This document shows positions 52,350 to 59,756 of a DNA stretch of 64,000 nt, piece after piece; positions within the stretch are counted from its first letter, which is position 1; every line of letters starts with the position of its first letter. Both the position numbers and the translations under genes were made by a program. Under the pieces are notes generated by a model. That model worked only from the letters and a program-made list of their open reading frames with translations, had not been told where the DNA came from and ran no database searches. The DNA is taken from NCBI RefSeq assembly GCF_028710345.1, contig NZ_JAQTUH010000001.1, positions 62,001 to 126,000 of the forward strand, in the 5' to 3' direction. Source of the stretch: Sulfuricurvum sp. Its GTDB lineage: Bacteria > Campylobacterota > Campylobacteria > Campylobacterales > Sulfurimonadaceae.

Positions 52350-53831
52350 ATGGAGAATCGTCCATTGGAGTATGATTACACGGTTGCTAAGTGGTTTATG
52401 CTTGTAACTGTTGTTCTCGGTATTGTCGGGATGCTTGTCGGCGTAATTTTGGCGTGGGAAATGGCATTTCCTGCTGTTAATACCATTGCGGGATCAGGAG
52501 TGGCAGAATATACAAACTTCAGCCGTCTTCGCCCGCTACACACTGACTCAGTCATTTTTGGATTTACCCTAAGTGGTATTTGGGCAACATGGTATTACGT
52601 CGGTCAACGTGTACTAAAAGTATCTATGGCAGAATCAAAATTTTTGATGTTTCTTGCTAAATTGCATTTTGCACTTTACATGGTAGTCGTAGTTGCTGTT
52701 GTCGGCACATTGTTACTTGGTGTTTCAACAGGTAAAGAGTATGCTGATTTTGAATGGCCAATTGATATCGGAGTGGTATTGGTATGGGTTATTTGGGGTA
52801 TGTCAATTTTTGGTTTGATCGGAATTCGCCGTGAAAAATCATTGTACATCTCTATTTGGTATTACATTGCAACATTCCTTGGGATTGCAATGTTGTATCT
52901 TTTCAATAACATGGAAATTCCAACCTATTTTGCTTCAGGCGGAGTTGGTGCGTGGTATCACTCAGTTTCAATGTACTCAGGTACTAATGATGCGTTGGTA
53001 CAATGGTGGTATGGACACAATGCGGTTGCGTTCGGGTTTACTGTACCTATCGTTGCAATGATCTATTACTTCCTTCCAAAAGAATCAGGCCAAGCGGTTT
53101 ATTCGTATAAATTGTCTCTCCTTGCGTTCTGGGGATTGATGTTTGTTTACCTATGGGCAGGCGGACACCACTTGATCTACTCTACAGTACCGGATTGGAT
53201 GCAAACCATGGGTTCTGTATTCTCGGTTGTATTGATTCTCCCATCATGGGGTTCTGCGATCAATATGCTCTTGACAATGAAGGGTGAATGGCAACAAGTA
53301 GCTGCAAGTCCATTGATTAAATTCATGATCTTGGCTTCTACATTCTATATGTTCTCTACTCTTGAAGGTCCGATCCAAGCGATCAAATCAGTTAATGCTT
53401 TGGCGCACTTTACAGACTGGATCGTTGGTCACGTACATGATGGTGTTCTTGGATGGGTTGCGTTCATGATTATGGCTGCATTGTTCCACATGGCTCCACG
53501 TGTATTCAAACGTGAGATCTATTCTAAATCGTTGATGAACACACAATTCTGGATTCAAACTCTTGGTGTTGTATTGTATTTCACCTCTATGTGGATTGCA
53601 GGTATTACACAAGGTATGATGTGGCGTGCACACGATGAATTCGGTAACCTTGCTTACTCATTCATCGATACAGTAACTGTATTGCATCCATATTACACTA
53701 TTCGTGCTGTTGGTGGTACATTGTATCTTGTAGGTATGTTCTTGTGGGCGTACAATATGTACAAAACAATGACAAGTGCTCGTCGTGTTGAAGAGAGTGA
53801 ACTTCAAAACGCATCGCCTATGGGCGCATAA
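52350..53831 (+). CDS. ccoN: cbb3-type cytochrome c oxidase subunit I
   Basis: A 493-residue catalytic subunit with about 12 helices, reducing O2 with high affinity while pumping protons. All ligands are visible: H64 and H363 for heme b, H361 for heme b3, and H223, H273, H274 for CuB, with Y277 as the cross-linked tyrosine in HHLIYS. A perfect AAGGAGG ribosome site (52337-52343) is seven bases upstream. It begins the ccoNOQP operon and serves as the reference for the altered homologue at 2115-3665. Confidence 0.98.
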   Translation: MENRPLEYDYTVAKWFMLVTVVLGIVGMLVGVILAWEMAFPAVNTIAGSGVAEYTNFSRLRPLHTDSVIFGFTLSGIWATWYYVGQRVLKVSMAESKFLMFLAKLHFALYMVVVVAVVGTLLLGVSTGKEYADFEWPIDIGVVLVWVIWGMSIFGLIGIRREKSLYISIWYYIATFLGIAMLYLFNNMEIPTYFASGGVGAWYHSVSMYSGTNDALVQWWYGHNAVAFGFTVPIVAMIYYFLPKESGQAVYSYKLSLLAFWGLMFVYLWAGGHHLIYSTVPDWMQTMGSVFSVVLILPSWGSAINMLLTMKGEWQQVAASPLIKFMILASTFYMFSTLEGPIQAIKSVNALAHFTDWIVGHVHDGVLGWVAFMIMAALFHMAPRVFKREIYSKSLMNTQFWIQTLGVVLYFTSMWIAGITQGMMWRAHDEFGNLAYSFIDTVTVLHPYYTIRAVGGTLYLVGMFLWAYNMYKTMTSARRVEESELQNASPMGA

Positions 53832-53845
53832 TTAAGGAGGGGAAA

Positions 53846-54538
53846 ATGTTTCACTGGTTAGAGAAAAACCCGTTCTTTTTTGCGGTTGCGGTGTTCTTAA
53901 CGATTGCGTTTGCAGGTCTTATTGAGATCTTGCCAAACTTTGCACAGGCATCACAGCCTGTAGTTGGTACAAAACCATATACAACTCTTGAGTTGGCTGG
54001 ACGTCATATCTATATTAAAAACAACTGTATGGGATGTCACTCTCAACTCGTTCGTCCGTTTAAATCAGAAACTGACCGTTACGGTCACTACTCTTTGAGC
54101 GGTGAGTATGCGTATGATCGCCCATTCCTTTGGGGTTCAAAACGTACTGGTCCGGATTTGATGCGTGTAGGTAACTACCGTACAACCGATTGGCACGAAA
54201 ATCATATGAAAGATCCAGCAGGAGTTGTCCCTGGTTCAATCATGCCGGCATATAACTGGATGTTTAAAAATACTGCTGATCTTGATACAGCATATGCTGA
54301 ACAAGTAACAGTAAATAAAGTGTTTGCTACACCTTATAACACTGAAATTCCAATGGCTGATGGTTCAAAAGCAACTGTTGCTTTGGCAGATTCAGTTGAG
54401 GGTGCTCGTGCGGCAGCGTTAGAAGAAGCGAAACTTGTTGCAGCAGATATGAAAGATCAAGATGTTAAAGATGCGGTTGCAGCGGGACAGGTTCCTGAAA
54501 TCGTTGCACTTATTGCGTACCTTAACAGTTTGAAATAA
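53846..54538 (+). CDS. ccoO: cbb3-type cytochrome c oxidase subunit II (mono-heme c)
   Basis: A 230-residue membrane-anchored cytochrome c. One N-terminal helix (about 10-30) and a single heme c motif NNCMGCHSQL (about residue 59), with a late Met ligand probably in SIMPAYNWM. It relays electrons from CcoP to the CcoN hemes in the periplasm. The ribosome site AAGGAGG lies eight bases before the start. A C-terminal Ala/Asp-rich region (about 170-215) is slightly longer than usual. Confidence 0.97.
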   Translation: MFHWLEKNPFFFAVAVFLTIAFAGLIEILPNFAQASQPVVGTKPYTTLELAGRHIYIKNNCMGCHSQLVRPFKSETDRYGHYSLSGEYAYDRPFLWGSKRTGPDLMRVGNYRTTDWHENHMKDPAGVVPGSIMPAYNWMFKNTADLDTAYAEQVTVNKVFATPYNTEIPMADGSKATVALADSVEGARAAALEEAKLVAADMKDQDVKDAVAAGQVPEIVALIAYLNSLK

Positions 54539-54546
54539 GGATTGAC

Positions 54547-54753
54547 GTGGACATTGCAACACTTCAAGCATACGGTTACTTTTTCTTCACCGCCTTCTTG
54601 GTGGCAGTGTTGTATGGGTATATTTATCACCTATACAGCTCTCAGAAAAAAGGGGAACGTGATTACGAGAAGTATGGCAATCTAGCGCTAAATGATGAGA
54701 TCACCGATCAGCCGATCGAGGAGATCTCAAAAAACGATGAGACAAAAAAGTAG
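54547..54753 (+). CDS. ccoQ: cbb3 oxidase small subunit
   Basis: A 68-residue protein with one transmembrane helix (about residues 9-30, YGYFFFTAFLVAVLYGYIYHLY) followed by a charged cytoplasmic tail, fitting CcoQ/FixQ, which stabilises the oxidase complex. It starts with GTG at 54547 eight bases after ccoO; AAGGATTG is the ribosome site. It is followed after nine bases by ccoP. Confidence 0.9.
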   Translation: MDIATLQAYGYFFFTAFLVAVLYGYIYHLYSSQKKGERDYEKYGNLALNDEITDQPIEEISKNDETKK

Positions 54754-54762
54754 GAGGCATAA

Positions 54763-55692
54763 ATGAATAAGACAGTATTAGCTGCTATCATAGTTGTAAT
54801 TGCAATGCTTGGCTTCACATACGTTGCTGTTGGTTCTGCCGGCGGTATGGGTGGAGAAGGTGACTGGGTAAATAAACTCGCTGTTCTTGGTGCGGTTGTT
54901 CTCGTTATCATTACATCATTTGTAGTTACTAAATATGTTCGCCAAATGCAAAACGATCGGGCAGGTGGTAAACTTGCGGATGAAAACTGGGATGGAATCG
55001 GTGAATATAAAAACGAACTTCCATTTGGTTGGGCGATTATTTTCTTTGGTTTGGTTATTTGGGCGATTTGGTATTTCCTTGCGGGATATCCAGTTGGTAC
55101 GTATTCACAAATCGGTGAATACAATGACGAAGTTGCGGCACATGATGCAAAATTCAATGAGCAGTACAAAAATATGGATGATGCTACATTGAATGCAATG
55201 GGTGAATCTGTATTTATCGTTCAATGTGCACCATGTCATGGTTTACAAGCTGACGGTATGAATGGAAAAGCAGCAGATTTACATGTACGTTTGGCTGAAA
55301 AATCAATCAAACATGTTGTCATGAACGGTTCAAACAATAACCTTTTGGGAACCAATATGCCAATGCCGGATCGTAATGGTTTGATGAACTCAAACACTAG
55401 CGCTCTTATTACTGATGCAGAGATCGATGCAGTAACAAAATATGTTGCTGGTGGATTAAAAGGTTCTGTGGGTGCTGATGTATTCGCAGGAACATGTGCG
55501 GCGTGTCATGGACCAGATGGTAAAGGTATGGATATGGTTGCTCCAAATATCGCTGAAATGTCTCCAGCAATGGTAGATATGGTTCTTCATCACGGTAAAA
55601 AAGGTGCGATCGGTGCAATGCCAGCATTCACTAACCTCACAGAAGTTCAATATAAAGCTCTTGGCGCATACGTCAGTAGCTTGAGCAAATAA
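54763..55692 (+). CDS. ccoP: cbb3-type cytochrome c oxidase subunit III (di-heme c)
   Basis: A 309-residue protein with two N-terminal helices (about 5-25 and 40-62), a third at about 90-110, and two cytochrome c domains with CAPCHG (about residue 155) and CAACHG (about 247), the Met ligands probably in MPMPD and AMPAF. It receives electrons from the bc1 complex or a soluble cytochrome. An AGGAGG ribosome site precedes it. Confidence 0.97.
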   Translation: MNKTVLAAIIVVIAMLGFTYVAVGSAGGMGGEGDWVNKLAVLGAVVLVIITSFVVTKYVRQMQNDRAGGKLADENWDGIGEYKNELPFGWAIIFFGLVIWAIWYFLAGYPVGTYSQIGEYNDEVAAHDAKFNEQYKNMDDATLNAMGESVFIVQCAPCHGLQADGMNGKAADLHVRLAEKSIKHVVMNGSNNNLLGTNMPMPDRNGLMNSNTSALITDAEIDAVTKYVAGGLKGSVGADVFAGTCAACHGPDGKGMDMVAPNIAEMSPAMVDMVLHHGKKGAIGAMPAFTNLTEVQYKALGAYVSSLSK

Positions 55693-55702
55693 GGAGTAAA
55701 GA

Positions 55703-55909
55703 ATGGAAGGTCGTAGTATTTTTTCTATTCATGGGATCACAGGAATGTTGATCGCTACTGTTCTATTACTCTCTATCCTCGCAGGCTTAACGGTCTGGGG
55801 ATTGGGCGTTCAACAAGCAAACTCAGGTAAGTTCTACACAGTAGAAAAAGAAAAAGAGATCAAGATGTTTAGCACCGAAAATGCTGCTCATCGGGTCGAA
55901 GTAAAGTAA
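55703..55909 (+). CDS. DUF4006 family membrane protein
   Basis: A 68-residue protein with one transmembrane helix (about 13-34) and a charged tail, matching DUF4006, a family found beside ccoP in Campylobacterota. It probably is an accessory to the cbb3 oxidase; function unknown. AAGGAG precedes the ATG and the gene follows ccoP by ten bases. Confidence 0.85.
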   Translation: MEGRSIFSIHGITGMLIATVLLLSILAGLTVWGLGVQQANSGKFYTVEKEKEIKMFSTENAAHRVEVK

Positions 55910-55919
55910 GGGGTTTAAT

Positions 55920-56021
55920 ATGGCAAGTATCATGGATAAACTCATCACAATAGCATTGGTGGTTTCTGCAGCGGTAACGTTGTGGGCGGTTTTAACTCCG
56001 AATCACCTTTACGTCGGATAA
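55920..56021 (+). CDS. 33-residue single-helix membrane microprotein in the cco operon
   Basis: ATG at 55920, stop TAA ending 56021, with ribosome site AAGGGG nine bases upstream. The peptide has a MASIMDKL polar start, a hydrophobic helix over about residues 8-26 (ITIALVVSAAVTLWAVL) and a short polar tail ending NHLYVG. It lies between the DUF4006 gene and the TPM gene, spaced by 10 and 9 bases, in step with the operon rhythm. Its size and form resemble small oxidase subunits such as CcoQ/CcoM, but it has no name I know. Confidence 0.7.
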   Translation: MASIMDKLITIALVVSAAVTLWAVLTPNHLYVG

Positions 56022-56030
56022 GGGTAGCTT

Positions 56031-56726
56031 TTGTTATTCTCACGAGGGCTTGCGGCCCTCATCCTAGCAGTAACTTTTTTCTCACCACTTCATGCTGAAT
56101 TTTTATATAAAGACGATGTTGTAAAAAATCCAAATTTTAAAGATCAAATCGAGTCAATAGGTAAAGAATTAAAAGCTAAAACAGGTGTAACTCTTTATTT
56201 GGTAATGGTTCGTGATTTGGAAAACAATGAATCGATTAGTGATTACGAAAAGCGTATTAGTGCAGAGTCGAATGATTCTGTCGTTATTATGACGTTCGTG
56301 GAATTACAAAAAGAAGTTGATATTTTAGCGCGTCCTGCGTCTTTATATAAAGATTTTAATAAGGCACAAATATTAAGTCCTAATGCGACATTTGTTGGAG
56401 CTATGGTAAGTTCGGTTATGTTTGCACGATCATGGAATGATGCTAAAGAGCTGCTTTCAAATAGCGGAGGGACAGTTTTGCCGATTTTAGCCGAACGTGC
56501 TAAAGGGGATGAAATTATTTCGAAATACTCTGTTGCAATGTATAACGGATATGCCGATGTTGCTGAACAAATTGCGGCTTCTCATGGGCAAACGCTGAGT
56601 TCATCTGCTGGAAGTGGAAGTCAAATTTTTATTGATATTATACGTTTAATTTTTTACGGTACTATACTCTACGCTTTGGGTATCTATTTCTGGAGACGTT
56701 TTTTTAAAAAGAGAGAACAAAAGTGA
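56031..56726 (+). CDS. TPM-domain membrane protein
   Basis: A 231-residue protein: signal peptide or anchor (about 1-22, ending PLHAE), a TPM-like (Psb32/YgcG type) domain over about 28-150 with KTGVTLYLVMVRDLEN and NDSVVIMTFVELQKEVDI, and a C-terminal transmembrane helix (about 205-225) followed by a Lys/Arg tail. TPM proteins assist repair or assembly of membrane complexes; here the oxidase is the natural client. The start is TTG at 56031 with AGGGT before it. Two D/E-X-N-X-S sequons (N66, N81) lie in the periplasmic part. Confidence 0.75.
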   Translation: MLFSRGLAALILAVTFFSPLHAEFLYKDDVVKNPNFKDQIESIGKELKAKTGVTLYLVMVRDLENNESISDYEKRISAESNDSVVIMTFVELQKEVDILARPASLYKDFNKAQILSPNATFVGAMVSSVMFARSWNDAKELLSNSGGTVLPILAERAKGDEIISKYSVAMYNGYADVAEQIAASHGQTLSSSAGSGSQIFIDIIRLIFYGTILYALGIYFWRRFFKKREQK

Positions 56727-57238
56727 GTAATATAGATAAAAGTGCCGGTAAAAAATGGCCATGGATTATTGGGATATCCACATTAATCGTTATTGGATTT
56801 GGTGCTTCAACAATCAAAGTAGCTATCAATAATCCGGTTGAATTGTCGGACTATGGGATGCAAACTTACCAAAGCTACGATTCACATGCTAATGATATTA
56901 TCAAAGCCAAGATTGCATTTGATCAAAATTATACACTCTCTTTTTTAACTCCTCAGATTACAGAAAAAGGGACGGTTATCCAATATGCTCTTACGGACAA
57001 ATCGGGTAAAGCGATTAATGATGCACAATTTGAAGTTGTTATGACCCGTCCCGATACAACAAAATGCGATATCAATATAACAGAGCCAACGGTTGAAAAT
57101 GGAAAGTATACCTTTAAAGCGGTAGACCTACCAAAAGTAGGTCGATGGGATATTCTTGCAAAAGTTTCGGTTGGAAACAACCAACGTTTTTACAATATCA
57201 AAGCCGATACTCGCAATCCAAGCACGTTCGAGTTTTAA
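56723..57238 (+). CDS. FixH-like membrane protein
   Basis: A 171-residue protein with one N-terminal helix (about 12-33, WPWIIGISTLIVIGFGAST) and a periplasmic immunoglobulin-like domain with the FixH pattern NYTLSFLTPQI and GRWDILAKVSVG. FixH/CcoH helps oxidase assembly and here ends the cco operon. The start is GTG, overlapping the TPM stop by four bases. Two sequons (D-Q-N-Y-T at N69 and D-I-N-I-T at N118) are present in the periplasmic domain, so it may be a glycoprotein. Confidence 0.82.
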   Translation: MSNIDKSAGKKWPWIIGISTLIVIGFGASTIKVAINNPVELSDYGMQTYQSYDSHANDIIKAKIAFDQNYTLSFLTPQITEKGTVIQYALTDKSGKAINDAQFEVVMTRPDTTKCDINITEPTVENGKYTFKAVDLPKVGRWDILAKVSVGNNQRFYNIKADTRNPSTFEF

Positions 57239-57251
57239 GCTATCTTCTCTC

Positions 57252-57271
57252 TTCCGTGTTCACTCACGGAA
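57252..57271 (+). terminator. Hairpin after the cco operon
   Basis: TTCCGTG (57252-57258) and CACGGAA (57265-57271) form a 7-pair stem with a 6-base loop, followed by CTTCTCTATTTTCTTTC. Placed 13 bases after the last gene of the cco operon, it is a likely terminator. Confidence 0.55.
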
Positions 57272-57325
57272 CTTCTCTATTTTCTTTCAAAATGACATAA
57301 TTTTTTATTACTCTAAATTTTTGCG

Positions 57326-57354
57326 TATAATGAGGCTCATTGATAATCATTCGT
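57326..57354 (+). promoter_or_regulatory. Promoter of addB with a Fur-like half-palindrome
   Basis: A TATAAT (57326-57331) is followed by CTCATTGATAATCATTCGT (57336-57354), which matches 12 of 19 positions of the E. coli Fur consensus by eye, chiefly the central TGATAATCATT. The match may be chance in AT-rich DNA. The predicted start of transcription would lie inside it, about 80 bases before addB. Confidence 0.3.
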
Positions 57355-57419
57355 AAAAATACAATATTATAAAATTTACAAAGTTTATTGTCTATATTTT
57401 GTTATTTAGGAAAGTTGAT

Positions 57420-59756
57420 ATGCAATCACAACTCATTGTTTTTCCAACATCCCGTTCAATCCGAGAAACACTGCGTGGGTATGGTGATGGATTTTTGCCT
57501 ACCACTCTGGGGATGGGCGATTTTTTAGATCGCTCTGTTCGCGGGGGTGGTAAGATTGTCCCTGATGATGATTTGAGACTTCTCGCCCTCCATGAAGCGA
57601 CCAATTTTTCTGCGTTTGATACGTTGCACATTGAGCGAAACTTTTTTACGTTTATCCAAAATTCAACCTATATTTTCCGTTTTTTCGAAGAGCTTAGTGG
57701 TGAGATGGTCTCGATAGAGGCGTTGGAGGGGGCGGATGTATACGGTGAATACGAAGAGCATATCGCTATCTTAAAAAAACTCTGGTGTGAGTATCAAAAG
57801 ATTGTTGATTCACGAGGGTGGAGTGATCCAATATTTTCAAAATCCATTATCGAAATAAACGAGGGGTATCTTAGGGGATTTGAGAAGATAACACTCCATG
57901 TAGAAGGGTATTTAAGCCGATATGAGTTGGAGGTTTTAGAGGCGTGTTCTCATGAAGTAGAGGTGGAGTGTCTCTATCATGCTACGACGTACAATGAAAA
58001 AATGTCGAGTCGTTTTCGTGAATATGGTTTGGAGGTCGAGGAGGGGTATAGCTATCACTGGAGCCTCTCCACTCATGAAGTAGTGAGTAAAGTGCCATTA
58101 GCTCCACTCAAAGAGATGTCGTGTGAGATATTTCAACACCGACTGACTCAAATCGGATTTATCAAAGCTCAGATACAGATGATGGTAGAGGGGGGAATTT
58201 CACCGGATCAGATTGTGGTGGTCGTCCCTGATGAATCGTTTGTTCACTATTTGAGAGTGTTTGATACTGAGGGAAATCTGAATTTTGCGATGGGGGAGTC
58301 GTTAGAGCGTGAGAGGGTGGTGATGGATATCGAAGCGGTGGAGCTTTTTATCAAAGAGCCAAGCGTCGAAAACAGTGCCCGATTATCGCGTATCGATACG
58401 GAATTGGTGGAGTGGCTTAAGGGGCATTATTATCAGCCGTTTGTCCTAGATGATTTACGGATACTCTCGACGATGATGATAGGCTCAGCGACACGCGACG
58501 AGGTAAAAAGTCTCATCCAAGAAGAGGTTGAGAAGTTTAAATCGATAGCCGAGGCGTTGCGCGAGCATGAGTTTAAATCGGGATTGCGGATTTTTTTGAG
58601 TCGGCTCAAAAATCGAACCATCGATGATGTCGGTGGGGGAAAAATTACGGTTATGGGGTTATTGGAGACGCGCGGTGTCTCGTATGATGGGGTAATCGTG
58701 GTCGATTTTAATGAGGGGTATGTCCCCCATCGTAGCCAAAAAGATCTTTTTTTAAATACCAAAACGAGACGGATTGCCGATTTACCCACCAGCTATGAGC
58801 GTGAATCACTCCAAAAACACTACTACTGGATGTTGTTTCAACGTGCTCAAAAAGTGGCGATTGGGTGTGTTCAAAATACCGAAACGATTCCATCACGTTT
58901 TTTACTCCAGTTGGGGATTGCGACCCATCCTGCCCAAAGCGATTTTGGAGAAATTGTATTTGGTACGGTATCACTACGAGGGGTTGAGCCGCGAGAGATT
59001 GAGGGGAGATACGATTTTCGTGCACATCCCCTCTCATCGAGCGGATTAAAGAGCTTTTTAACCTGTAAACGGCAGTTTTATTATAAATACATTGACAAAA
59101 TAAAAGAGCATGAACAGCTTCAGGATTTGAGTAAAGAGCGTGATATCGGCAATGCTCTCCATAATGCCTTAGAGAGGGTATATGCCGATAAATCAAGCTA
59201 TGAGAGTGCCACAGACATTAAAGAGGCACTACGAGCGGTGTTGGATGAAAAAGGGGAAAAAGATGCGATGGAGCGTTACACCAAAGCGTTATGGATTGAA
59301 AAACTGGACCCTTTTTATGAGCATGAGATAGCGCGATTCGAGGAGGGGATACGGGTAGCGTATCATGAGAAAGAGGCTCGAAAAGTAGTCGAGGGGATAG
59401 AATTGGTCGGGCGGATTGACCGAATCGATAGAAGTGTAGAGGGGCTAGAGGTTTTGGATTATAAAACCGGTCAATTTGCCGATACCAAGCGTGAACCCAA
59501 AGAGGAGGATAGTGATTACCAGCTCTCCATCTATGCCCTTTTAGCAGAAGAGTTTGGTAAGGTGAGCCGTTGCGGTTATTATGACCTCCAAAACGGGACG
59601 ATTCATTATGAGCAATTTTTGGAGGAAAAAATAGCGAAATTACGAGAAATTCTCCAAACTTTAGCAGGGCAACAAGAGTGGAATTGGATGATGTGCGAGG
59701 AGCTCAAACATTGCCGTTATTGCCCCTATGCAACCTTGTGCCAAAGGGATTTGTAA
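57420..59756 (+). CDS. addB: AddB-like nuclease/helicase-like subunit of the AddAB recombination complex
   Basis: About 778 residues. The start is ATG 57420 with GGAAAG before it. An inactive helicase-like N-terminus (LIVFPTSRSIRETL) lacks Walker A, a central region is as in AddB, and a C-terminal PD-(D/E)XK nuclease shows GRIDRID and DYKTGQF (about 660-685). Four cysteines for an Fe-S staple are present: one in FLTCKRQF (about 547) and CRYCPYATLC at the very end. It processes double-strand ends with AddA for RecA loading. It ends on the addA start (TAATG). Confidence 0.85.
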   Translation: MQSQLIVFPTSRSIRETLRGYGDGFLPTTLGMGDFLDRSVRGGGKIVPDDDLRLLALHEATNFSAFDTLHIERNFFTFIQNSTYIFRFFEELSGEMVSIEALEGADVYGEYEEHIAILKKLWCEYQKIVDSRGWSDPIFSKSIIEINEGYLRGFEKITLHVEGYLSRYELEVLEACSHEVEVECLYHATTYNEKMSSRFREYGLEVEEGYSYHWSLSTHEVVSKVPLAPLKEMSCEIFQHRLTQIGFIKAQIQMMVEGGISPDQIVVVVPDESFVHYLRVFDTEGNLNFAMGESLERERVVMDIEAVELFIKEPSVENSARLSRIDTELVEWLKGHYYQPFVLDDLRILSTMMIGSATRDEVKSLIQEEVEKFKSIAEALREHEFKSGLRIFLSRLKNRTIDDVGGGKITVMGLLETRGVSYDGVIVVDFNEGYVPHRSQKDLFLNTKTRRIADLPTSYERESLQKHYYWMLFQRAQKVAIGCVQNTETIPSRFLLQLGIATHPAQSDFGEIVFGTVSLRGVEPREIEGRYDFRAHPLSSSGLKSFLTCKRQFYYKYIDKIKEHEQLQDLSKERDIGNALHNALERVYADKSSYESATDIKEALRAVLDEKGEKDAMERYTKALWIEKLDPFYEHEIARFEEGIRVAYHEKEARKVVEGIELVGRIDRIDRSVEGLEVLDYKTGQFADTKREPKEEDSDYQLSIYALLAEEFGKVSRCGYYDLQNGTIHYEQFLEEKIAKLREILQTLAGQQEWNWMMCEELKHCRYCPYATLCQRDL

